Part shown: positions 46,491 to 57,053 of the stretch, piece by piece
Layout: every line of letters starts with the position of its first letter
How positions within the stretch are numbered: position 1 is the first letter of the stretch
Assembly (NCBI GenBank): GCA_035578905.1
Contig: JAQJVL010000417.1
Span: 62,001 to 126,000, forward strand
Direction: 5' to 3'
Origin: Stictocephala bisonia
Lineage: Eukaryota > Arthropoda > Insecta > Hemiptera > Membracidae
DNA: 64,000 nt
The notes under the pieces: generated by a model
Told to the model about the DNA's origin: nothing
The model's input: only the letters and a program-made list of their open reading frames with translations
Database searches by the model: none
Made by a program: the position numbers and the translations under genes

Positions 46491-46800
46491 GTTAAGTTCA
46501 CCACAGAATGTAAAGGAACAGTTCTGGATCCGCGTGAGGCAAGACCCGCCGAGGAGGTAAGAAGGCGAGATCCGCAAAGCGATTTACCGCTGTTACAGAG
46601 TCTGTGATATAATGTGGCCAGGGCCTTGCCGCAGGTCCGGGATTGCAGAGGATTTCGCTCCTGCGGAAAGCGAGTCCTTTGTAATGCAGGATTGACTTAG
46701 TGTAGGCATAAGTTTGGATGCAGTATGGAAATGCAAGCCTGTCCAGAATCTACAGTTTGATAAATGCCTTAGTATCAACTATCCATATGTTCAATTCAAC
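46491..46800. other. G+C-richer block, unassigned
   Basis: Contains GGATCCGCGTGAGGCAAGAC and TTGCCGCAGGTCCGGGATTG. A 61-codon minus frame is present without domain signal. It may be an old retroelement piece. Confidence 0.25.
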
Positions 46801-47159
46801 AAGCGAATCGGTCCCTACAAAATGTTTTTACCTAAGAAGAAGACAAGAAAGCTTGATTAGATTTATTTTAAAGATTGCAGGCCAATGAGAGTGGGAAAAT
46901 ATCAGAAATGTAACGAATTACACCACTTATACGTGTATGGGTTTTAGGGCTTCACACCACTGGCCCTAAAATATCCAACGATGTTCAATCATAAGAATGT
47001 TTGTATTTACTGATCTTATAACTGTTTATACCGGTTTAAAAATCACGCATTTTTAGTGTGGATTGAAAAGCGTCTGACTTTTTTTCATAGTAAAAACAGT
47101 TGTTAAACATAAGCAATTCTAAATGTTTTTTTATTTTTCATCCCCTCCTGCTGTCAACG
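46801..47159. other. Non-coding
   Basis: A possible M36 remnant (TTATACGTGTATGGG, about 46937) is the only notable feature. Confidence 0.35.
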
Positions 47160-47220
47160 TATAGCGCAGCAAGTGACGCAGTGGCATGTGAAACATGTAG
47201 GGTTGTCCCCTAGTTGCATT
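47160..47220 (+). repeat. Short repeat family J fragment
   Basis: AGCGCAGCAAGTGACGCAGT then GTGAAACATGTAGGGTTGTC and CCCTAG, shared with 51180-51245 and in reverse with 43425-43495. Confidence 0.5.
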
Positions 47221-47313
47221 TAACCTAGTAAAACCACTTTGGAAGAGTCCATAACAGTGAATACATGTGGAACGTATGGAAAAAATTAGGAAGTTTCTAC
47301 ACTACTTTGGCTA

Positions 47314-47381
47314 TCATCCGCTACGAGGCGCTAGTGTATCCCAAAGCAAGCGTGTTGACACTAGCGCTTCGTAGCGGATGA
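47314..47381. repeat. 24-bp inverted repeat, loop 20 bp
   Basis: Left arm 47314-47337 and right arm 47358-47381 pair with one mismatch (a G:U in RNA). Core TCATCCGCTACGAGGCG, then CTAGTGT. Flanks extend the pairing weakly (ACTTTGG / CCGAAGT). Confidence 0.9.
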
Positions 47382-47519
47382 CCACCGAAGTAAATATTAA
47401 AACGAGAATAATTGTGAGCATTGACTTTAATATTCCTATTTAATCTATATCCATTGGCTATACAGATAAAAGAAAATGAGTGAAAACCAAGATTTTTGTG
47501 TTTTAACAACAGGGTGGTT

Positions 47520-49090
47520 GGTAATATAATATTTTACTTATTATAGTGTGCGCATACTTAAACCTAAAATAAGAAAATTTGTCTAAATGTGTGAATTTAT
47601 AATCTCCATTAGGTACAACATATTTAGTTAGGCACTAAAAAATTTCTCGTGTTAGGGTGAAAAAAGAAACTCAAATATAAAAATTCAGTATGAAATCACT
47701 ACCATTCTTTTTTTTGCTATTGATTTAGTGACGTTGTTTTTTTAACTATTGCTATTGATTTAGTGACTGTACGTGTATTAATTTAGCTAATTGTTAATTT
47801 TTACAGTGCATAATTAGTATTTGTGTGCCTAAATTTTCTTCAAAATAATATACCTAAAAACTTCTTATACAAGTAAAATATAATTTAAAAATATTTAATT
47901 ATTTTGTTATATTTTAAGAAGGTTTTTTTATAAAATATATTTTCAAATCTTACAAAAAAGTGATTAAAATCTTACACGGAATTTGGTTCAAAATGATATT
48001 ATATTTTAGCTGGCCACGCTATAGTAATCAGATCAGCTGTCTTTAAACAACTATAGTTCCTTCTACTAAATGGAAATTCGAGAAATGTTATCCCTCTGTC
48101 GTGAACTGAAGCATTTAATCTAGCATTAATTACAAAGTAATCGGAATAAATATGACGTCAATAGTGACTTTTAATTTTTTTCATCGATACAAGTGATAAA
48201 TTAAGTTATCAAAACAAATAAAGTACTGTTAGAAATATGTGCCCGATGGAATTAGTAAAATGTAAATTATATAATGTACATAGTCAATTGAAAGAAGACA
48301 AGAAGAGAAAACAGATAGACATAGTTTAACTATTAATAAATGTTTATAAGAAAAAAAGATGAAAAAGGTGCTTAAAAAGGTAAATAGTGATAATTATATG
48401 AGAAAAATGAAAAATAGATGCATTTAAAATAAAAAATCTAACGTAAATGACGATTGAGATAGCGAGGGACTTGTATGCGAACTATTCTTTTTCATGATTC
48501 TACACTGAAACATAAGCTCTTCAACATTTAAGAAACAACGCCGGAAATAAGTGGAACACAAGTAGGACGGAGTGTTTATTGATTAACGATCAAGACAACA
48601 AAAAAGAAAAGTATTTGATACAAAACAAAGTTGATAATAAAATGTACTAAACATGTCGGATAATTCGTATAACTTGTTTTCTAAAATATCTTTTAATGAA
48701 CCGTTCCGGAACCTCTGTTGCTATATTACCTCTAATATCCTTGATAACTAAAGCATACTGCCTATTTACGTATTGTCAGAGAGTTGACAACTGTGCACAA
48801 ACAGGGGCGAGGCTTATTTAGATTGGGAATGACGTAATTTTGTCAGAAAACCTGTGACAGTAATTGTAAGGAGTGGAAGGATGTTTTGTCCAATTGTTGA
48901 CCAAGACACAGGTGAAGTAACATCTGACAGTCCATGAATCATGAGTCGTCACTGTTGGTCTAATGACCTCATTGATAAGGTAAGTAGCCTGTCTTCACTC
49001 AAGGTCCCATCAGCTGATGACTGTATGGGTCAAATTAAAACTAGAATACATGTATTAAGAGATAATAGCCCTTAAACTTCCCCGGCAAGC
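47520..49090. other. Non-coding, very A+T-rich
   Basis: No frame, array or family member recognised. Moderate G+C at 48780-49000 without signal. Confidence 0.5.
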
Positions 49091-49099
49091 ACAAAGCTT

Positions 49100-50715
49100 C
49101 ATTGCCCACCCATCCTCCCTGTACGAAAGAGGTTTCACTATCCACCTACCCACTATCCCTTCACGCAAATGGTTTCATTACTCATCTACCCTCACTTTAC
49201 GAAAGTGGTTTCATAACCCACCCACCCTTCCTTTACTCAAGTGGTTTCATAACCCACCCACCCTTCCTTTAGGCAAGTGGTTTCATAACCCACCCACCCT
49301 TCCTTTACTCAAGTGGTTTCATAACCCACCCACCCTTCCTTTAGGCAAGTGGTTTCATAACCCACCCACCCTTCCTTTAGGCAAGTGGTTTCATAACCCA
49401 CCCACCCTTCCTTTAGGCAAGTGGTTTCATAACCCACCCACCCTTCCTTTAGGCAAGTGGTTTCATAACCCACCCACCCTTCCTTTACTCAAGTGGTTTC
49501 CTAACCCACCCACCCTTCCTTTAGGCAAGTGGTTTCATAACCCACCCACCCTTCCTTCAGGCAAGTGGTTTCATAGCCCACCCACCCTTCCTTTAGGCAA
49601 GTGGTTTCATAACCCACCCACCCTTCCTTTAGGCAAGTGGTTTCATAACCCACCCACCCTTCCTTTAGGCAAGTGGTTTCATAACCCACCCACCCTTCCT
49701 TTAGGCAAGTGGTTTCATAGCCCACCCACCCTTCCTTTACGCAAATGGTTTCATAACCCACCCACCCTTCCTATAGGCAAGTGGTTTCATAACCCACCCA
49801 CCCTTCCTTTACTCAAGTGGTTTCATAACCCACCCACCCTTCCTTTAGGCAAGTGGTTTCATAGCCCACCCAACCTTCCTTTAGGCAAGTGGTTTCATAG
49901 CCCACCCACCCTTCCTTTACGCAAATGGTTTCATAGCCCACCCACCCTTCCTTTACGCAAGTGGTTTCATAGCCCACCCACCCTTCCTTTACGCAAGTGG
50001 TTTCATAGCCCACCCACCCTTCCTTTACGCAAGTGGTTTCATAGCCCACCCACCCTTCCTTTACGCAAATGGTTTCATAGCCCACCCACCCTTCCTTTAC
50101 GCAAGTGGTTTCATAGCCCACCCACCCTTCTTTTACGCAAGTGGTTTCATATCCCATCCACCCTTCCTTTACGCAAGTGGTTTCATAGCCCACCCACCCT
50201 TCTTTTACGCAAGTGGTTTCATAGCCCACCCACCCTTCCTTTACGCAAGTGGTTTCATAGCCCACCCACCCTTCCTTTACGCAAGTGGTTTCATAGCCCA
50301 CCCACCCTTGTTTTACGCAAGTGGTTTCATAGCCCACCCACCCTTCTTTTACGCAAGTGGTTTCATAGCCCACCCACCCTTCCTTTACGCAAGTGGTTTC
50401 ATAGCCCACCCACCCTTCTTTTATGCAAGTGGTTTCATAGCCCACCCACCCTTCCTTTACGCAAGTGGTTTCATATCGCACCCACCCTTCCTTTACGCAA
50501 GTGGTTTCATATCCCACCCACCCTTCTTTTACGCAAGTGGTTTCATAGCCCACCCAACCTTCCTTTACGCAATTGGTTTCATATCCCACCCACCCTTCTT
50601 TTACGCAAGTGGTTTCATAGCCCACCCAACCTTCCTTTACGCAATTGGTTTCATAACCCGCCCACCTTCTTTTACGTAAGTGGTTTCATTGTGCACCCAC
50701 CCTGATTTTACGCAA
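49100..50715. repeat. Large 36-bp minisatellite array (M36 family), about 45 units
   Basis: Unit approximately CCCACCCACCCTTCCTTTA followed by CGCAAGTGGTTTCATAG. The left part is dominated by TTTAGGCAAG / ATAACCC units and the right part by TTTACGCAAG / ATAGCCC units, with diverged edge units. The 36-bp period keeps frames open on both strands (apparent proteins up to 270 residues with a 12-residue period); I regard these as artefacts. Confidence 0.95.
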
Positions 50716-51179
50716 GTTGTTTTATTGACCACCTACACTCTCTCCACGTTCGTAGCTTCATTGGTGGAAGATGTGGTACATTTGCAGTATATAAGTGGAA
50801 CGTTTTACAAGAGTGTTATACGTCTAATTTATGTTAAGGTGCATCGTCGACAAACCTTGAACCGAAGGTGTGGGAGAAATCTGGAGAAAATAATCACAAT
50901 AAATCCTAATAAGCAAGTTTCCCCCTTGCTCATACATACAGTACAAAACATCTCCATACTTAACGCACCACAAAAAAAGGTGCGCATACAGAAAACAGTC
51001 TCACCCCACACTGTCTAACCACTACACTCACCCACCCATTATTCACTCAAATCACCATTAATGAACTAACCGAACGATGAAGTAACATAAACGAGTGTAA
51101 CGAAGCGTAGGAAGCCGGTGTATGTCCATTCAGCTCCAGCATTCTAGATACGATGTAGTATATGTAATTAATGTTATAT
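50716..51179. other. Array flank, non-coding
   Basis: Begins with decayed array units and continues as ordinary sequence with short frames only. Confidence 0.4.
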
Positions 51180-51245
51180 AACGAGCGCAGCAAGAGTCGG
51201 GGTTGGCACGAGAAGCATGCAGAGGTGTCCCCTAGTGTAATATAA
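51180..51245 (+). repeat. Short repeat family J fragment
   Basis: CGAGCGCAGCAAGAGTCGGG then GAGAAGCATGCAGAGGTGTC and CCCTAGTGTA; same layout as 47160-47220. Confidence 0.5.
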
Positions 51246-51282
51246 AAATAGAGATGTATCAAACCTAAGATAACCCAATCGG

Positions 51283-51345
51283 ACCTAACTCAATGTAGTC
51301 TAACTTCACCTAACCTAACTTAACCTAACCTAACCCGGATATCAC
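51283..51345. repeat. CCTAA-type simple repeat
   Basis: Several CCTAACCTAACTTAACC variants in about 60 bp, the complement of TTAGG-like sequence. Short and interstitial. Confidence 0.65.
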
Positions 51346-51905
51346 CACAACCCCGGATAACTTTATTTGTTCTGTTCAAACTCCTTATATACTTAGGCCC
51401 TTCTGTTGTTAGTTTTTTGTTCGCTGGTTTTAGGACATATTTGATACTTTTAATTTAATTCAATATTTTCACAAAGGCTAATTTCCCTGTTTTGAAGTGT
51501 AGAAGTACGTTTAGACGTCGTGGAAAGAAAACATAGATACGTTTTAAACTTTGATCGTTTGGTTTTTGCAGAAACGTAAAGGTATAGAATATGCAACCGT
51601 ACCCGCCTCGTCAAAGGCTGTTGGAGAAAGTTGGTGACGCAACGGCTTGGACTGAAAGGGAAATGACGGCAAGATGTATTGTACGGCAGGACACTCTGTT
51701 GCCCAACAGCAGTCTTGGCCTTGAAGCCGGCAAACAATGGATCTTTTGTTTCTTGATTCCTCAAACAATAAACTTCAAGTTTAATATTGAGGGTTGGCAA
51801 TTATTTGTAGATTTGTGTTATTATTTTCCTTGGTTAAAAAAAGTAAGAAATGCATAGCATTTTGCCTCCAACTGATTACTTCAGATGATATCACGGTACA
51901 TATAC
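51346..51905. other. Unassigned with short frames
   Basis: 51590-51770 has moderate G+C and overlapping frames on both strands; no recognisable protein. Confidence 0.3.
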
Positions 51906-51909
51906 AGAA

Positions 51910-52125
51910 GACGGTAGGTATCATGCGCATCTCATATGACGTCACATGGGCGACATAGCAGCTGGGTGGAACAACAAACAACAAATAAATAAGAAAATTG
52001 TGTTATAATTACCGTGGCTATTTAGATCAAAGCTTCCATGTGATCGGTAGATTTAGTTATCAGTATTGAATAGAATAATAAAGCCAGCTGATTTCACCAA
52101 TGTGACGTCACAGAAAACTGCGAAG
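51910..52125 (+). mobile_element. MITE-like element, family K, copy 2
   Basis: Collinear with 1213-1460. The ends carry inverted TATGACGTCACATGGGCGA and CCAATGTGACGTCACAG, both containing the palindrome TGACGTCA. Confidence 0.6.
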
Positions 52126-52370
52126 CGTCGTCTTGATACTGTATGTTCTAGTTACTGGGATAAACTTCTGCAAAATAGTCTCACGAGATCTGCTGAATAA
52201 TGTCTTGTGTACCAAAGTGGGGACATTTTACCTCATTTATTGACGAACTGTCTGTACCTGGGAACCAATTACATTACCAACTCGGGGACCTTACTTGAAA
52301 GGAGTTGGCTGAGAAGACCCAGGTGGTTAGGGTTGCCTAATAGACAGCAGATATACATGGGAGTCTGGTT

Positions 52371-52386
52371 GGGGGGGGGGGGGGGT
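52371..52386 (+). repeat. Poly(G) run
   Basis: An uninterrupted G homopolymer of about 16 bases. Length is uncertain in any assembly. Confidence 0.8.
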
Positions 52387-52389
52387 TAT

Positions 52390-53870
52390 AGAGTGATGAA
52401 TTTTAATTTCTTTTATGGATTTATAATATGCGATTTGGATTGTAGAATTGGGAAAAAAATATTAACGACTGAGTGATATAATATTATTATTACAAATATA
52501 TTTTTATTTAAGATTTCAGAAGAAAACAATATTAATAGTCATTATTTTTTTGCTTTAAAAATTCGTTCATTACATTTTATTTAAGTTGGCAGAACTTAAT
52601 AAATTGTCGGAAATCTCCTTGATAATTTTTAGACATCTCTTGTACTAGGTGTACTGTCTGAAGGCGCAAACCAGTCTAATTTTTCTGAAGAGATTACTTT
52701 TTTAAGTAAAGAACTTTTCTTTATGATTGCTTCGAACAATTCAACACATGACATGCCACTGTTAACTTTGATGCTCAGCAAAATAGTATTGAAGACTGCC
52801 CAAAGTTATACATGATTGTTTTACAGTAAAAAATATTAAAAATATGTTTGTACTATTATCAAAACGAAAGATACGGACATTTTCCCAGTTTTTTCTTTCT
52901 ACGGTACGGACACGGATACTGAATGTAAAATACAAACTGTCCGTACAAAATACGGACGTATGGAAACCCTACAGATGGAAGACGTAGAGCGAGAAGCTGT
53001 TTGGCGTTGTTTCTTATCATCAGGTACAGATAGACAATAGTTTACCAACTGCCTCTCTACTACTATCTAAAAGCAACTATCTGGTGTTCAGTTCCAATAT
53101 AAACAGGGGAAGGAGACTAAACTCAACAAAAAAAGCAATCTACTAAAGACTTTTGGATTAAGATGTTTTATAACATGAGTTGAGAAACTCTAATAGTTGC
53201 TAAATTTGATATAGCGGGCAACCCACGTAGATTTCACAGCAGCCAAATCCGGAATGTGCTATAAAAGTTGTTTATTTGGTGGACGGTTGTTTCACAAGGA
53301 GAGACAACCTCCCCACTGCTGGATTGGCCAAGGTGTGTGGGTGTACAGTGGCAGAACTTGTTGCAATCTATCTACTCCGAAATTGGCTTAGACATCTTTA
53401 GGGAGATTAAGGCTTTAATGAATGTTTAACGTATGGAAAGTTCCCTCATAATTACAACGTTCCTCATTGAAGAATTACGGTTTCACAAGTCGCAATGATA
53501 AACGGTCATGACGAATTGTAGTTTACAAACACAAATCACAAGCCACAGTGCCTCCCTCGTGATGTCTGTCATTTATAGTAACTATCTGAACATGAGAGGT
53601 CTATGTTTAAATTATAACTATCTTGACGTTATCTTACAACTCTAGACTTTACTGTTAGATCGTAGATGTACTGTTGAATATGCTGGACAAATGAGTGTAA
53701 ATAAACGAGTGTTGAGAAGCCCCTTTACACCCATTCCTATGTAGTCTATAAGTATTTATAAAACAGGGGAATGGATGTTACTTCAGAATAAGCTTTGAAC
53801 TGATCTTTAAATATGAAACATTTTTAGGACGTTAAAAATGCCCTTAGGGGATAATACCTGTTACATTTTC
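52390..53870. other. Non-coding, nothing recognised
   Basis: A small inverted motif (CGGTACGGACACGG / CCGTACAAAATACGG) near 52911-52955 is the only structure noted. Confidence 0.4.
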
Positions 53871-53871
53871 A

Positions 53872-54318
53872 GCAATATCGGTCCAGAGCTGTAATCTAGC
53901 TACTTGGAGACAAAATGCTTTGTAGATTTTAGATGATAAGTTCTTTGCTTGGTGCTCTTAATACCGACATGGCGTCCACTCAATGGTTGCCATCAGTGTT
54001 GACACCACTAGAGAAGTGTGGGTTATCCATTTGGGTGGTAGTCAAGGTTCAAATGTTGTGTAGGAAAGAGATAACTAACTGTTAGGTCTGTCAGTAGCCG
54101 AAAATTAGGCATATGTTACGTGGTTCGGATCCCACGTAAAGCTGTAGGGATCCTTACTTTCCCTGGTAATTGGGCTATTAATAAATTGTTCTTTCTAAGG
54201 AACAGTTGACCTTAGTTGAAAACAATAAATACACCAACTTTTCTACACCTATCACACTCATACGCCCCTCATAATCATCCACATATATATACGGTCGGCG
54301 TCTTACTATTGAATAATG
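53872..54318 (+). mobile_element. SINE-like family C, full-length copy
   Basis: Collinear with 42649-43087: CAATGGTTGCCATCAGTGTT, GGTTCGGATCCCACGTAAAG and a tail with TATACGGTCGGCGTCTTACT. The head is diverged. Confidence 0.78.
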
Positions 54319-55200
54319 AATACATGACAAAGTCTCATAATTCAACAAAATTAACAGTTTAATTGACAACCTGTTACTTTTTCTCAAATTTTTGTAACTT
54401 CTAACTCAAGAGAAAATATTAGTTACTATATTTTACATTTATCAGGTAAAGATGAAATAAAACAGTGATACAATAAGAGTTTGTAAAATTTTGTTTAAAG
54501 TTGTATATTTGCACAAATTGAATTTCAATGCAACAAAAACGTTCAGTTTGCAATTGACTTTATTGAAATTACAAGCTAGTATTTCTGAACATACAAAACA
54601 TGGCCCCATTCAGAAATATACACATTGTGTGAAAATAAACAATTCATCTGATTGATATAAACATTTAATTGTTTGTTTAGAAGAAATGAATAAAAAATGG
54701 TTTTTGTTCTAAAATATTACCATAATTATTTTTAGTTTTGTTTCTGATTGGAATGTCATGTTTTAATTTTAATTTAGAAAATATCTTGTTGGTGTGTTAG
54801 AGTTAGTACTTAAATAAAAATATCATCGTTAAACATTTGAATGTTTGAATTGCTTTTGCATTAATGAACATTTATTATTTTATTGGTACAGATTTTTTAT
54901 AAAACAAACATAAAGCAGTACCTATATTCCTTATAATATAATGACCCCAAATAACAGCTGCGACTAAGCCTACCAAAAAGTGTATTGTTGTAATTATCTC
55001 AGCCAATTATAGGGCGATAATTGTCATATTAAAACTTCATTGTAAATAAAGTAGTTCATAAATGGTTTTAATGCTCTTTTTAACAATGTTACCACCTAGT
55101 TTACCTCCATGGATGTCTAGTTGGTATTTTGATTGTATGATTAGTTGTAGTATAGCTATAGTTTTGATATTAGTAAAAGTCGATCAATTACCTGAAACCC
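54319..55200. other. Non-coding, A+T-rich
   Basis: Nothing recognised. Confidence 0.5.
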
Positions 55201-55993
55201 TGAATCTCTTATCTCCTTAGATAGTTCCGGATCTCGATCGAGGTTAAAGAAGCTGCAAAGATCAGAATGGAGCTGACCAACCTTTAGTGGGAGTCAGTGA
55301 AAGCGAGAGAACTTTCAGAGCAGGGTGATCCAACCTGGCCAGAGAGGCGCCGTACAGATTCTTGTAGTTCGAGGTTTGCCTTGTCAAGTGTAAACGTAAC
55401 GTTGCCAAATACCCTAAGCCCCCAAATGACCAACTAAGATTTAGTTGCGTCTATACAGTAGTTACTTATACAAAGCAATATTTTCAAACAATTATTGTTA
55501 TTTTTTATTTATGATTTGTTTACCGAGTCGTTTGACCGGTACTTTTTGTTTCTCTTCTCTTTCGTTTACGAGGCTGCCTGAGACCGCTCTTGCGCTGTCG
55601 ACTTGTTACTTTCGTGGCCGTTGGCTCTTGTTCTGTTCCGTGGTTCCGGCTTTCGGTTCGACGGTTTACCTGGGTTTTGGTATTGGTTTTCCGTCTACCT
55701 GTTAACATGGTTAGGAGCGGCTAGAAGGGCAATTAACTCCAGGGTCCTTGAGTAGGACTTGTTCCTCAGCCTGCCGCCCGGCCGTTCTTCTGCCATCTCG
55801 ACTGTGCTGATATTTACTTTAGTTTATCATTGTTATTTATTATCTTATTTGTTATTGGGCAATTTCTAAATATTTATCAATTGTTTCAATATTTCATATA
55901 TTATTTTTTACTGTTAAGTTTTTTTAATTGTTTATGTCTGTTGTGTTAGGCCTAGTTATTAAGTTGGTATTTATTTTGTGTAGCGTAATGTTA
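55201..55993. other. G+C-richer block, unassigned
   Basis: GGATCTCGATCGAGGTTAAA, CAGAGAGGCGCCGTACAGAT-like and GCCTGCCGCCCGGCCGTTCT stretches stand out from the flanks. Frames of 62-86 codons on both strands lack domain signal. It could be a decayed retroelement leader or an untranslated exon. Confidence 0.3.
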
Positions 55994-56440
55994 GTCGGCA
56001 CTGGTGGCGCAGTGCTGTAACCCAGCTACATGGGGACAAAATGTTTGGGAGATTGTAGGCGATAGGTTGGATGCTCGGTCCTCTTAATAATGACATGGCG
56101 TCCGCTTGATGGTTGCTATCGGCGTGGAACACTACTAGAGAAGTCTGCGGTGTCCATTTTGGGTGGTAATCATTGTGCGGATGTTGTGTGGCGGAGATAA
56201 CTGAGTATCAGACTTGTCAATTAGCTGAAAATCAGACCAGCACTACGTGGTTCAGATTCCACGTAAAGCTGTAGGTCCCTTAGTTGCCCTGGCTGTTGGG
56301 CTATTAATGAATTGCCCTTACTGAGGAACAGTTGAACTCAGATAGTAACCAGACTACACTCATCCACACTCATCCTACACTCATATAACCATTCATATTT
56401 GCCTTAAAATACCAACAATGTTGTGTCGGCGTCTCATATG
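55994..56440 (+). mobile_element. SINE-like family C, full-length copy
   Basis: Best head of the family: CTGGTGGCGCAGTGCTGTAA then CCCAGCTACATGGGGACAAA. Box-B-like GGTTCAGATTCCACGTAAAG; tail CTACACTCATCCACACTCAT. Confidence 0.82.
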
Positions 56441-56904
56441 TAAGAATGTAAGAATATGGTATTTTGATAAACCGGTCCGTGCTATATTTTCTTTTCAATT
56501 TCTTAATTTTAAAATGTTTCACTAAAAGGGGCTTATTTAATAATGTTTTTACTTTTCTTTAATTCGGAGCTGTCCAGGGATTCCGGCTGACCCCCTAGCC
56601 TCATTGGAATCATATATGGGCTAAATTGCCATTTAATTAGTTTTGATCAAATTTCTAAATTTTCTTTGTAAATTCTCTTAAATTTTGTATTTATAGTAAT
56701 TCTGCAGATAGGCACATCTGTAATGATATTTATGGTATTTGTAGCTTTCGCCAATTTTGTGCATAGTTTGTAATTCATTGCTTATTTTGCGTTTCATAAT
56801 GTAGTTCTTGTTTTGAGTGTTAATTCTGAGATTGTAGCCTTCTTCCAAATTTGTTGAATTCTTTTGTAATAAATAGTTTTTTCGCTCAGATGCCGAGTTA
56901 TAAT

Positions 56905-56960
56905 TTAACCCACTGACTGCCACCCGTGATCCCAGCGCTTGTCTTGTTTTGAGCCATCCC
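56905..56960 (+). mobile_element. piggyBac-type terminal sequence
   Basis: TTAA followed by CCCACTGACTGCCACCCG, matching the TTAA-CCC...TGCCA form of piggyBac-superfamily ends. No partner end was identified, so it may be a solo end. Confidence 0.45.
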
Positions 56961-57053
56961 CCTGTACGGCACGACTTCCAGTTTGGTGGGGGATTAGTTA
57001 GTCTCGTTAGTTTGTATTCATATTATAATTTATTCTCAATTACATGACATTTA

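Noticed and set aside
49813..50625. A 270-residue minus-strand open frame with a 12-residue period (GWVGYETTCVKE)
   Set aside because: It follows exactly from the 36-bp minisatellite; other frames on both strands are also open, and there is no start context, splicing or domain.
49100..50715. CRISPR-like array
   Set aside because: Units are directly tandem with no unique spacers, in a eukaryotic setting.
51591..51857. An 88-residue plus frame with mixed composition
   Set aside because: A minus frame of similar length overlaps it; no domain, codon preference or splice-supported context.
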